Assembly: GCA_038562555.1 (NCBI GenBank)
Contig: JBCFBK010000015.1
Span: forward strand, 42,011 to 106,010
Length of the DNA: 64,000 nt
Direction: 5' to 3'
From: JBCFBK01 sp038562555
GTDB taxonomy: Bacteria > Bacteroidota > Bacteroidia > Bacteroidales > Prolixibacteraceae
Notes under the pieces: generated by a model
Database searches by the model: none
The model's input: only the letters and a program-made list of their open reading frames with translations
Told to the model about the DNA's origin: nothing
Program-made: the position numbers and the translations under genes
Shown here: positions 8,891-16,844 of the stretch, one piece after another
How the letters are laid out: each line of letters begins with the position of its first letter
Position numbering within the stretch: position 1 is the stretch's first letter

Positions 8891-9406
8891 ATGGCAGGAA
8901 ATATCAGAAAAGTCAAAACAGCAGATATTGAACTGAAAGACCGGTTAGTTGCGATTAACCGTGTGACAAAAGTAACCAAGGGAGGCCGGACATTTAGCTT
9001 CTCCGCCATTGTCGTGGTTGGTAATGAAGACGGTATTGTGGGCTGGGGACTGGGTAAAGCCAGTGAAGTAACTGCAGCCATTGCAAAAGGCGTTGACGCT
9101 GCCAAGAAGAATCTGGTCAAGATCCCGATTCATAAAGGAACGATTCCTCACGAACAGGTTGCCAAATTTGGAGGTGCCAATGTATTCCTGAAACCGGCTT
9201 CGCACGGAACGGGAGTAAAAGCCGGTGGTGCCATGCGTGCCGTGCTTGAAAGTGTCGGCGTACACGATATCCTGGCCAAATCAAAAGGTTCTTCCAATCC
9301 GCATAACCTGGTGAAAGCCACCATGGCTGCATTGCTCGAACTGAGGGATGCCTATACAGTTGCCCAGCACAGGGGCATTTCAATGGAAAAAGTATTTAAA
9401 GGATAG
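8891..9406 (+). CDS. rpsE: 30S ribosomal protein S5
   Basis: S5 supports decoding accuracy and mRNA unwinding at the entry channel. Two ATG codons are possible, at 8885 (overlapping the rplR stop) and 8891. I prefer the second because it gives MAGNIRKVK, close to the usual Bacteroidota start, and 171 residues. The double-stranded RNA-binding-like N-terminal domain carries TKGGRTFSFSAIVVVGNEDG. Confidence 0.95.
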   Translation: MAGNIRKVKTADIELKDRLVAINRVTKVTKGGRTFSFSAIVVVGNEDGIVGWGLGKASEVTAAIAKGVDAAKKNLVKIPIHKGTIPHEQVAKFGGANVFLKPASHGTGVKAGGAMRAVLESVGVHDILAKSKGSSNPHNLVKATMAALLELRDAYTVAQHRGISMEKVFKG

Positions 9407-9411
9407 GAACG

Positions 9412-9591
9412 ATGGCTAAGATTAGAATAACGCAGATTAAGAGCAAAATTGGTTCCGATAAGAGCCAGAAAGCAACAATTGAAGCTCTTGGAATTAAAAA
9501 AATGCATTACTCGGTTGAACACGAAGTCAGCCCGCAAATTATGGGTATGGTCAACAAGGTAAGGCATTTAGTCAAAGTAGAGGAAATCTAA
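9412..9591 (+). CDS. rpmD: 50S ribosomal protein L30
   Basis: This short gene encodes 59 residues beginning MAKIRITQIKSKIGSDKSQK and ending MVNKVRHLVKVEEI, the two conserved ends of L30. It fills the gap between rpsE and rplO, where rpmD is expected. L30 is a small 50S protein absent from some lineages, so its presence here is informative. Confidence 0.95.
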   Translation: MAKIRITQIKSKIGSDKSQKATIEALGIKKMHYSVEHEVSPQIMGMVNKVRHLVKVEEI

Positions 9592-9605
9592 TAACAGTTT
9601 GAAAA

Positions 9606-10055
9606 ATGATTGATTTAAGTAATCTTAAACCTGCAACAGGATCCGTTAAAAAGAGAAAGCGTATCGGTCGGGGCCAGGGTTCCGGTCACGGTGGTACTTC
9701 CACAAGAGGACATAAGGGTGCTCAATCAAGATCCGGTTACAGCCGTACCCGTGGTTTTGAAGGAGGCCAAATGCCGTTGCAACGTGTGGTTCCCAAATTC
9801 GGATTCAATAATATTAACAGGGTAGAATATAAGGCGATCAACTTAAGTACCCTTCAGAGCCTGGCTGAAACCAGAAGTATTTCTGTGATCGACATGGGTG
9901 TTTTTGTTGAGGCAGGACTGGCTTCCAAAAATGACCTGATCAAAATTCTGGGAAATGGCGCTTTAACGCTTAAACTTGACGTAAAGGCCAATGCTTTTTC
10001 GAAAAGTGCAAAGGAAGCTATTGAGAAACTCGAGGGAACCACTGAAATCGTTTAG
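9606..10055 (+). CDS. rplO: 50S ribosomal protein L15
   Basis: L15 is a late 50S assembly protein with a long basic N-terminal extension that threads through rRNA. The 149-residue product has the glycine-rich GRGQGSGHGGTSTRGHKG segment near residues 22-39 and the KVPKFGF-like motif VVPKFGFNN. It is followed by secY after a 71-base spacer holding a hairpin. Confidence 0.97.
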   Translation: MIDLSNLKPATGSVKKRKRIGRGQGSGHGGTSTRGHKGAQSRSGYSRTRGFEGGQMPLQRVVPKFGFNNINRVEYKAINLSTLQSLAETRSISVIDMGVFVEAGLASKNDLIKILGNGALTLKLDVKANAFSKSAKEAIEKLEGTTEIV

Positions 10056-10063
10056 ACGAGCGT

Positions 10064-10093
10064 AACCTGCACTGACGATTTCAGCGGCAGGTT
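10064..10093 (+). promoter_or_regulatory. Hairpin in rplO-secY spacer
   Basis: AACCTGC at 10064-10070 pairs with GCAGGTT at 10087-10093, and CTGA at 10072-10075 pairs with TCAG at 10081-10084 around the loop CGATT. No run of T follows, so it is not a standard terminator. It may stabilise mRNA ends or tune secY relative to the ribosomal genes. The role is inference. Confidence 0.5.
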
Positions 10094-10126
10094 TCGTGCG
10101 ACCTTTGAAAAAAAAACTATCGACAC

Positions 10127-11470
10127 ATGAAGAAATTTATCGAAACCCTAAAGAATATTTACAAGATCGAGGATCTGAGAACCCGGTTGGGGATCACGTT
10201 ATTCTTCCTTTTGATCTATCGATTGGGATCGTTTGTCGCTCTGCCCGGAATTGACCCGGCACAGCTTGGTAAATTAGAAGAACAGACCTCAGATGGGTTG
10301 CTGGGGTTATTGGATATGTTCTCGGGAGGAGCCTTCTCAAACGCTTCCATTTTTGCTTTAGGGATTATGCCTTACATTTCTGCCTCCATTGTGATTCAGC
10401 TGATGGGAATAGCCGTCCCGTATTTTCAGCGGTTACAGAAAGAGGGAGAATCGGGAAGGAGAAAGATCAACCAGATAACCCGTTATCTGACCGTTGTGAT
10501 TTTGCTTTTCCAGGCTCCGGCATATTTGGCAAACCTGAGCTTTCAGCTTCCCGCTGAGGCTTTTGCAATGAGCGGCTGGATGTTTAAGATAACATCAACA
10601 ATTATCCTGACTGCCGGTTCAATGTTTGTCATGTGGCTGGGTGAGCGCATAACCGATAGAGGAATAGGGAATGGTATTTCCCTGATTATTATGATTGGCA
10701 TTATCGCCCGTCTGCCATTCTCTGTTTTCGCGGAATTTGTTTCCCGACTAGAACAACAGGGTGGAGGATTGGTGATGTTCCTGATCGAATTTGTTGTCTT
10801 ATTCATCGTATTTATGGGAAGCATCCTGCTGGTGCAAGGCACACGCCGCATACCGGTGCAGTATGCCAAACGGATCGTTGGAAACAAACAATACGGCGGG
10901 GTGCGTCAGTATATACCCCTCAAGGTGAATGCTGCCGGTGTTATGCCAATTATTTTTGCCCAGGCAATCATGTTTGTTCCGATGACGATTGCCGGGTTTG
11001 CCAATTCGGAAAATTTGAGCGGCTTTGCTGCGGCAATGTCAAATCATACCGGATTTTGGTATAATCTATTGCAGTTTCTGCTGGTTGTGGTGTTTACGTA
11101 TTTTTACACGGCAATTACAGTGAATCCTGTTCAGATGGCTGAGGACATGAAAAAGAACGGAGGTTTTATTCCCGGAATTAAACCGGGGAAGAAGACCGTC
11201 GAATTTTTGGATACAATCATGTCGCGCATTACGCTTCCGGGATCAATTTTTCTCGGAATCGTCACTATTTTGCCAGCGTTTGCCATGATGGCCGGAATCA
11301 ATACCCAGTTTGCCTACTTTTTTGGCGGAACTTCGTTGCTGATTCTTGTCGGGGTCGTCCTGGATACCCTTCAGCAGATTGAAAGTCATCTTTTAATGCG
11401 TCATTACGACGGGTTGATGAAATCCGGACGGATTAAGGGACGTACAGGCGGTGGCGCAGCGATGTATTAA
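10127..11470 (+). CDS. secY: Preprotein translocase subunit SecY
   Basis: SecY is the channel-forming subunit of the Sec translocon in the inner membrane and works with SecE, encoded at 28784, and SecG. The 447-residue protein starts MKKFIETLKNIYKIEDLR and has about ten hydrophobic segments. The plug and lateral gate region LPGIDPAQLG follows TM1. Cytosolic loops contain the conserved basic stretches QYAKRIVGNKQYGGVRQYIP and MKKNGGFIPGIKPGKKT. In many relatives map follows secY; here infA follows directly. Confidence 0.97.
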   Translation: MKKFIETLKNIYKIEDLRTRLGITLFFLLIYRLGSFVALPGIDPAQLGKLEEQTSDGLLGLLDMFSGGAFSNASIFALGIMPYISASIVIQLMGIAVPYFQRLQKEGESGRRKINQITRYLTVVILLFQAPAYLANLSFQLPAEAFAMSGWMFKITSTIILTAGSMFVMWLGERITDRGIGNGISLIIMIGIIARLPFSVFAEFVSRLEQQGGGLVMFLIEFVVLFIVFMGSILLVQGTRRIPVQYAKRIVGNKQYGGVRQYIPLKVNAAGVMPIIFAQAIMFVPMTIAGFANSENLSGFAAAMSNHTGFWYNLLQFLLVVVFTYFYTAITVNPVQMAEDMKKNGGFIPGIKPGKKTVEFLDTIMSRITLPGSIFLGIVTILPAFAMMAGINTQFAYFFGGTSLLILVGVVLDTLQQIESHLLMRHYDGLMKSGRIKGRTGGGAAMY

Positions 11471-11541
11471 TTCATCTTTTTAAGCGTGTTTGTTCCGGAA
11501 GGGATTTCCTAACCGGTTTAAATTAAAAAAGATAAAAGTTT

Positions 11542-11763
11542 ATGGCGAAACAGCCTTCGATAGAACAGGACGGAACAATAATTGAAGCCTTATCAAATGC
11601 GATGTTCAGGGTTGAACTTGAAAACGGGCATGTGATTACGGCACACATCTCTGGTAAAATGCGGATGCATTATATCAAAATTCTTCCGGGCGACAAGGTC
11701 AAGGTAGAGATGTCTCCCTACGATCTGACAAAAGGAAGGATTACTTTTAGATATAAAAATTAA
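11542..11763 (+). CDS. infA: Translation initiation factor IF-1
   Basis: IF-1 is a small OB-fold factor that occupies the 30S A site during initiation. The 73-residue sequence MAKQPSIEQDGTIIEALSNA with the later HISGKMRMHYIKILPGDKVK and LTKGRITFRYK is a full-length match. It sits between secY and rpmJ, the usual location when map is missing or inserted nearby. Confidence 0.97.
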   Translation: MAKQPSIEQDGTIIEALSNAMFRVELENGHVITAHISGKMRMHYIKILPGDKVKVEMSPYDLTKGRITFRYKN

Positions 11764-11774
11764 AGACTAGTATA

Positions 11775-11891
11775 ATGAAAGTAAGAGTATCCATCAAGAA
11801 GCGCAGTGCCGACTGCAAAATTGTACGCAGAAAAGGCCGTTTGTACGTGATCAGTAAAAAGAATCCCAAGTTCAAACAGCGTCAAGGATAA
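11775..11891 (+). CDS. rpmJ: 50S ribosomal protein L36, zinc-independent form
   Basis: This 38-codon gene reads MKVRVSIKKRSADCKIVRR and ends NPKFKQRQG, the signature of L36. The zinc-binding form has three cysteines and a histidine; here only one cysteine remains, with serine and phenylalanine at other ligand positions, so it is the C-minus type. Together with the long S14 this shows no zinc dependence in these two proteins. Confidence 0.96.
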   Translation: MKVRVSIKKRSADCKIVRRKGRLYVISKKNPKFKQRQG

Positions 11892-11896
11892 TTAAT

Positions 11897-11904
11897 TAAC
11901 TTTG
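11897..11904 (+). promoter_or_regulatory. Possible -7 element before rpsM
   Basis: TAACTTTG followed by T matches the Bacteroidota -7 consensus TAnnTTTG. No good TTTG is found 19 bases upstream, so only half of the promoter is supported. If active it would give extra transcription of rpsM-rpsK-rpsD-rpoA-rplQ. Confidence 0.3.
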
Positions 11905-11918
11905 TAAAAATTTTTTTT

Positions 11919-12296
11919 ATGGCTCGTTTAGTCGGAGTTGATATTCCTAATAATAAAAGAGGGGAGATAGCTTTAACCTACGTTTTCGGTATTGGCCGGA
12001 GCCGTGCACGGTTGGTCCTCTCACAGGCTGGCGTTGATTTTGATACCAAAGTACAGGATTGGAATGATGACCAGTTTGCAGCTATTCGTAAAGTGATCAG
12101 TGAAAGCTTCAAGGTCGAAGGTGAGCTTCGCTCAGAAAACCAACTGAATATTAAACGCTTGATGGACATCGGCTGTTATCGCGGCATCCGTCATCGTGTT
12201 GGCCTTCCGGTTCGTGGACAAAGTACCAAAAACAATGCACGTACCCGTAAGGGAAGGAAGAAAACTGTAGCGAATAAGAAAAAAGCCACCAAATAG
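11919..12296 (+). CDS. rpsM: 30S ribosomal protein S13
   Basis: S13 in the 30S head contacts the P-site tRNA and the 50S subunit. The 125-residue protein begins MARLVGVDIPNNKRGEIALT and has the conserved CYRGIRHRVGLPVRGQ motif and a basic C-terminal tail rich in lysine. It opens the alpha-type part of the operon. Confidence 0.97.
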   Translation: MARLVGVDIPNNKRGEIALTYVFGIGRSRARLVLSQAGVDFDTKVQDWNDDQFAAIRKVISESFKVEGELRSENQLNIKRLMDIGCYRGIRHRVGLPVRGQSTKNNARTRKGRKKTVANKKKATK

Positions 12297-12310
12297 TTGA
12301 TAAGTAAGTT

Positions 12311-12700
12311 ATGGCAAAGAAAGTTGGAACTACAAAAAAGAGAGTCGTTGTTGTCGAGGCAACAGGTCAGGCTCATGTGCATTCCTCATTCAACAATATC
12401 ATTATTTCACTGGCAAACAACAATGGCGAGGTGATCTCCTGGTCTTCAGCCGGCAAGAAAGGTTTTCGCGGATCAAAGAAAAATACGCCTTATGCTGCCC
12501 AGGTAGCTGCTGAAGAATGTGCAAAAACCGCCTATGATCTCGGACTCAGAAAAGTGAAGGTCTTTGTAAAAGGTCCCGGAAACGGTCGTGAATCAGCCAT
12601 CAGGGCAATTAACAGCGCAGGCATTCAGGTGAGTGAAATCGTTGATGTCACCCCGCTGCCGCACAATGGCTGCCGCCCTGCAAAAAGAAGACGTGTATAA
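12311..12700 (+). CDS. rpsK: 30S ribosomal protein S11
   Basis: S11 forms part of the 30S platform. The 129-residue sequence carries HVHSSFNNIIISLANNNG and VKVFVKGPGNGRESAIRAI, and ends NGCRPAKRRRV, all typical. It lies 14 bases after rpsM and 18 before rpsD. Confidence 0.98.
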   Translation: MAKKVGTTKKRVVVVEATGQAHVHSSFNNIIISLANNNGEVISWSSAGKKGFRGSKKNTPYAAQVAAEECAKTAYDLGLRKVKVFVKGPGNGRESAIRAINSAGIQVSEIVDVTPLPHNGCRPAKRRRV

Positions 12701-12718
12701 TCATAAATTGGTAGAATA

Positions 12719-13327
12719 ATGGCAAGATATATCGGACCAAAATCAAAGATTGCCCGAAAATTTGGTGAACCTATTTTCGGACCTGATAAAGTACTGGAAA
12801 AAAAGAATTACCCTCCGGGCTTTCACGGGCTGGCCAGCCGCAGACGTAAAAAATCTGAATATGGCCTTCAGTTAAAAGAAAAGCAAAAAGCAAAATTCAC
12901 TTACGGTGTACTTGAACGGCAGTTTTCAAATTTATTTCAGAAGGCTTCTGCATCAAAGGGGATCACCGGTGAGGAATTGCTTAAAATGCTCGAATCACGA
13001 CTGGATAATGTTGTATTTCGGCTGGGCCTGGCAAATTCGCGTTCAGGAGCCCGTCAGTTGGTGTCGCACAGACATATCACAGTTAATGGTGAACTCGTGA
13101 ATATTCCTTCCTATCAGCTCCGCCCGGGAGATGTTGTTGGCGTTCGCGAAAAATCCAAATCACTGGAAGTCATTACCGATGCACTGGCTTCACGCCGCTA
13201 TAGCAAATATGCCTGGTTGGAATGGAACAATGCCGAAATGGCAGGAAAATTCCTCAATCGCCCTGAACGGGAAGAAATTCCTGAAAACATTAAAGAGCAA
13301 CTGATTGTTGAGTTGTATTCGAAATAA
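12719..13327 (+). CDS. rpsD: 30S ribosomal protein S4
   Basis: S4 starts 30S assembly, and its interface with S5 affects decoding accuracy. The 202-residue protein begins MARYIGPKSKIARKFGEPIF and has the S4 RNA-binding domain with SRLDNVVFRLGLANSRSGAR. The order rpsM-rpsK-rpsD-rpoA-rplQ is the classical alpha operon. Confidence 0.98.
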   Translation: MARYIGPKSKIARKFGEPIFGPDKVLEKKNYPPGFHGLASRRRKKSEYGLQLKEKQKAKFTYGVLERQFSNLFQKASASKGITGEELLKMLESRLDNVVFRLGLANSRSGARQLVSHRHITVNGELVNIPSYQLRPGDVVGVREKSKSLEVITDALASRRYSKYAWLEWNNAEMAGKFLNRPEREEIPENIKEQLIVELYSK

Positions 13328-13348
13328 TAAAAAATACTCAGTACTATT

Positions 13349-14341
13349 ATGGCAATATTAGCGTTCCAAAAACCTGACAAAGTAATAATGGTGGAATCCA
13401 ACGACAAATTCGGTAAATTCGAATTTCGTCCGCTGGAACCCGGTTACGGCATCACAATCGGCAATGCCCTTCGCCGTATCCTGTTATCTTCTTTGGAAGG
13501 TTATGCAATCACAACTGTTAAAATAGAAGGCGTCGATCATGAATTTGCCACGATCACGGGTGTAATGGAGGATGTTACCGAAATTATTCTGAATCTCAAG
13601 CAAATCAGGTTTAAACGTGAAGTCGAGGATTTTGACAGCGAAAAGGTTTCTATCACGCTGACCGGACAGGAGAAATTCACTGCCGGCGATATCAACAAGT
13701 TCATGACCGGATTCCGGGTACTGAATCCCGAACTGGTTATCTGCCGCATGGAAGCTGATGTTAAATTGCAAATGGAAATTTCCATTAACAAAGGACGAGG
13801 CTATGTTCCCAGCGCTGAAAACAGACCGGTAGATGCTGAGTTTGGGTTAATCCCCATTGATTCAATTTTTACCCCCATCCGGAATGTCAAATATACGGTT
13901 GAGAATTATCGTGTCGAACAGAAAACCGACTATGAAAAGCTGGTGATCGAAATCGGTACCGATGGGTCCATTTTTCCTAAAGATGCACTGAAAGAGGCAG
14001 CAAAGATCCTGATTTATCATTTTATGCTTTTCTCTGACGAGAAGATCACCATCGATTCGGATGAGAAATTTGCAAACGAAGAGTTTGATGAAGAGGTACT
14101 GCATATGCGGCAACTGCTTAAAACCAAGCTGGTTGACATGGATCTGTCTGTTCGTGCATTAAACTGTCTGAAGGCAGCCGACGTGGAAACTTTAGGTGAA
14201 CTGGTAACTTATAACCGGAACGATTTGCTTAAATTCAGAAACTTCGGCAAAAAATCACTGACAGAGCTGGACGACCTGCTGAACGCCATGAATCTGACCT
14301 TCGGAATGGATATTAGTAAGTATAAATTAGACAAGGAATAG
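13349..14341 (+). CDS. rpoA: DNA-directed RNA polymerase subunit alpha
   Basis: The alpha subunit dimerises to start RNA polymerase assembly and its C-terminal domain binds DNA and activators. The 330-residue length is normal. The N-terminal domain has PGYGITIGNALRRILLSSLE; the C-terminal domain, after about residue 250, has LNCLKAADVETLGELV and FGKKSLTELDDLL. Beta and beta-prime are encoded at 31926 and 35877 in the same window. Confidence 0.98.
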   Translation: MAILAFQKPDKVIMVESNDKFGKFEFRPLEPGYGITIGNALRRILLSSLEGYAITTVKIEGVDHEFATITGVMEDVTEIILNLKQIRFKREVEDFDSEKVSITLTGQEKFTAGDINKFMTGFRVLNPELVICRMEADVKLQMEISINKGRGYVPSAENRPVDAEFGLIPIDSIFTPIRNVKYTVENYRVEQKTDYEKLVIEIGTDGSIFPKDALKEAAKILIYHFMLFSDEKITIDSDEKFANEEFDEEVLHMRQLLKTKLVDMDLSVRALNCLKAADVETLGELVTYNRNDLLKFRNFGKKSLTELDDLLNAMNLTFGMDISKYKLDKE

Positions 14342-14347
14342 GCACCA

Positions 14348-14959
14348 ATGAGACATAATAAAAAAATCAACCATCTTGGCAGGAAAAGTGCTCATCGTAA
14401 AGCATTACTGGCCAATATGGCGAACTCTTTGATCCTTCACAAAAGGATCTCAACAACTACTGCCAAAGCCAAGGCATTGAAGATGTATGTCGAGCCGCTT
14501 ATTACAAAAGCAAAGATCGATACCACACACTCACGCCGTACGGTTTTCAGCTACCTGGGAAGTAAAACTGCTGTTTCTGAATTATTCAGGGACGTAGCCG
14601 AGAAGATCAGTGACCGCCCGGGTGGTTATACCCGGATCCTGAAAACGGGAAACCGGTTGGGTGACAACGCCGAGATGTGCATTCTCGAACTGGTCGATTT
14701 CAACGAAGCCATGCTGGCAGGTAAAGAAACAAAAACGAAGTCACGCCGTTCGCGCCGCGGGTCTTCAAAGAAGGTTGAAGCTGCAGCTCCTGCAGCAAAA
14801 ACAGCCGCAGTAAAAGAGGAAGCCAACGCTGAAGAAGCCCCTGCAGTTGAAGCACAGCTTGCTGAAGATAAGACTCCTGCAGTTGAAGAAACTCCTGCAG
14901 CCGATGAAGCGCAGGCTTCTGAACCGGCCGCTGAGAATGAAGAACCAAAAGCAGAATAG
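14348..14959 (+). CDS. rplQ: 50S ribosomal protein L17 with long acidic tail
   Basis: L17 lies on the outer surface of the 50S subunit near the tunnel exit. Residues 1 to about 125 match L17, beginning MRHNKKINHLGRKSAHRKAL. The remaining roughly 75 residues are an extension rich in alanine, glutamate and proline, with repeated PAVEE-like units, after a basic SRRSRRGSSKK linker. E. coli L17 is only 127 residues. Similar tails are common in Bacteroidota L17, but their role is not established. It is the last gene of the operon, followed by a terminator. Confidence 0.97.
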   Translation: MRHNKKINHLGRKSAHRKALLANMANSLILHKRISTTTAKAKALKMYVEPLITKAKIDTTHSRRTVFSYLGSKTAVSELFRDVAEKISDRPGGYTRILKTGNRLGDNAEMCILELVDFNEAMLAGKETKTKSRRSRRGSSKKVEAAAPAAKTAAVKEEANAEEAPAVEAQLAEDKTPAVEETPAADEAQASEPAAENEEPKAE

Positions 14960-14979
14960 CTGTTTGAAATTAATATAAG

Positions 14980-15011
14980 AGCTGTCCGGCATTGCCTGGC
15001 AGCTTTTTTTT
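14980..15011 (+). terminator. Rho-independent terminator of the ribosomal operon
   Basis: AGCTG pairs with CAGCT and the stem continues through TCCGG and CCTGG with one mismatch and one wobble, around the loop CATTG. Eight T follow directly. It lies 20 bases after the rplQ stop. Confidence 0.9.
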
Positions 15012-15031
15012 GCTTTACAGCTACGTTCTTT

Positions 15032-15050
15032 CCGGGCACGTCCCGGTTTT
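15032..15050 (+). terminator. Second, weaker terminator-like hairpin
   Basis: CCGGG and CCCGG form a perfect five-pair stem around CACGT, followed by TTTT. It may back up the terminator at 14980 and insulate ettA from ribosomal operon read-through. Confidence 0.45.
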
Positions 15051-15088
15051 CGGACAAAACTGTTTCTTTGAATAATAATTTTAGAAAT

Positions 15089-16777
15089 ATGGCAGCAGAC
15101 GATAAAAAAATTATTTTTTCGATGTACCGGGTAAGTAAAACCTATCCGCCGCAAAAACAAGTTCTAAAGGATATTTCACTTTCGTTTTTTCTCGGGGCGA
15201 AAATCGGGATTATCGGATTAAACGGTTCAGGGAAGTCTACCCTGCTGAAAATTATCGCAGGACTGGAGAAGTCCTATCAGGGAGAGCTCGTTTTTTCGGC
15301 CGGCTACACGGTTGGTTATCTGGAACAGGAGCCACATCTTGATCCTTCCAAAACGGTCAGAGAAATTGTAGAAGAAGGAATGCAGGAAGTTGTTGATGTG
15401 CTGAAGGCTTACGAAGAGGTTAATTTAAAATTTGCCGACCCGGATGTTCTGGAAGATCCCGACAAAATGGATGCTCTGATCGCAGAGCAGGCCAGGCTGC
15501 AGGAGAAGATTGATCAGCATGATGCCTGGAACCTGGATACCAGGCTGGAACGTGCCATGGATGCACTCCGGTGTCCCCAGGGAGATCAGCAGGTGAGCTC
15601 CCTGTCAGGAGGTGAACTCCGCCGGGTAGCTCTTTGCCGTTTGCTGCTGAGGCAACCGGACGTTCTTCTGCTGGATGAGCCGACTAACCATTTGGATGCG
15701 GAATCGGTACAATGGCTTGAAATGCACCTCCAGCAATACGCAGGAACGGTGATCTGCATTACACACGACCGTTACTTCCTGGACAACGTTGCCGGGTGGA
15801 TCCTTGAACTTGACCGGGGTGAAGGCATACCATGGAAAGGAAATTATTCTTCCTGGCTGGAACAAAAAACACAGCGGCTGGCCCAGGAAGAGAAACAACA
15901 GTCAAAACGCAGCAGAACCCTGGCGCGTGAACTGGACTGGATCAGGATGGCGCCCAAAGCCCGCCATGCCAAAGCGCGGGCACGTTTGAATGCCTATGAT
16001 CAGCTCATGAATGAAGATGTTAAACAAAAGGAAGAAAAACTCGAAATATTTATTCCCAACGGACCTCGTCTGGGAACCCAGGTGATCGAAGCACATCAGG
16101 TTGCCAAGGGTTTCGGCGACCGCCTGCTCTTCGATGATTTGAACTTCGTGCTTCCACCCAATGGCATTGTCGGGGTGATCGGACCCAACGGCGCGGGGAA
16201 AACAACTCTTTTCAGGCTGATTATGAAACAAATGGAGCCTGATAAGGGAACCTTCGAAGTTGGCGAAACTGTCAAATTAGCCTACGTCGACCAGTCGCAT
16301 GCCGCTATCGATCCTAAAAAATCGGTTTATGAGATTATCTCCGGCGGGAATGACCTGATCATGATGGGCGGCCGGCAGGTCAACGCACGCGCCTATGTGT
16401 CGCGGTTTAATTTCGGCGGTTCCGACCAGGAGAAAAAATGCGGCATCCTTTCGGGAGGCGAACGGAACAGGCTGCATTTGGCGATGGCTTTGAAGGAAGA
16501 GGGGAACGTACTGCTGCTGGACGAGCCGACTAATGACATCGATGTGAATACCCTTCGGGCGCTCGAAGAGGGTCTGGAAGCTTTCGCAGGATGCGCTGTG
16601 GTCATCTCACACGACCGGTGGTTCCTTGACCGCATTGCCACCCATATCCTTGCCTTTGAGGGTGAATCGAACGTGTACTTTTTCGAAGGCAGTTATTCCG
16701 AGTATGAGGAGAACAAACGGAAACGGCTGGGCGACGAAGGGCCTAAGCGCATCAAATATAAGAAGCTCGTTAAGTAG
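15089..16777 (+). CDS. ettA: ABC-F ATPase EttA (energy-dependent translational throttle)
   Basis: EttA binds the ribosomal E site and gates entry into elongation according to ATP level. The product has two ABC modules without membrane segments: Walker A GLNGSGKST near residue 43 and LSGGELRRVALCRLLL in the first, GPNGAGKTT and LSGGERNRLHLAMAL in the second. The arm and linker between them contain the basic helix KARHAKARARLNAYDQL, typical of EttA. The ATG at 15089 gives 562 residues, close to the family length; an upstream TTG at 15068 is less likely. It is a ribosome-associated ABC-F protein rather than a transporter. Confidence 0.95.
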   Translation: MAADDKKIIFSMYRVSKTYPPQKQVLKDISLSFFLGAKIGIIGLNGSGKSTLLKIIAGLEKSYQGELVFSAGYTVGYLEQEPHLDPSKTVREIVEEGMQEVVDVLKAYEEVNLKFADPDVLEDPDKMDALIAEQARLQEKIDQHDAWNLDTRLERAMDALRCPQGDQQVSSLSGGELRRVALCRLLLRQPDVLLLDEPTNHLDAESVQWLEMHLQQYAGTVICITHDRYFLDNVAGWILELDRGEGIPWKGNYSSWLEQKTQRLAQEEKQQSKRSRTLARELDWIRMAPKARHAKARARLNAYDQLMNEDVKQKEEKLEIFIPNGPRLGTQVIEAHQVAKGFGDRLLFDDLNFVLPPNGIVGVIGPNGAGKTTLFRLIMKQMEPDKGTFEVGETVKLAYVDQSHAAIDPKKSVYEIISGGNDLIMMGGRQVNARAYVSRFNFGGSDQEKKCGILSGGERNRLHLAMALKEEGNVLLLDEPTNDIDVNTLRALEEGLEAFAGCAVVISHDRWFLDRIATHILAFEGESNVYFFEGSYSEYEENKRKRLGDEGPKRIKYKKLVK

Positions 16778-16780
16778 CTG

Positions 16781-16844
16781 TTAGCCTTTAGCCATTAGCT
16801 GTTAGTAATTCTCTTCCTACTAAGGGCTAATAGCTAATAGCTTA
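16781..16844. terminator. Long imperfect palindrome between convergent genes
   Basis: The 27 bases at 16781-16807 are an imperfect inverted repeat of 16818-16844, with about 21 Watson-Crick matches plus wobbles and a 10-base loop. It fills the whole space between the ettA stop and the stop of the minus-strand methyltransferase. The arms are built from the word AGCTGTTAGC, which recurs elsewhere in the window. It has no T-run, so termination in both directions is plausible but not proved. Confidence 0.6.
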
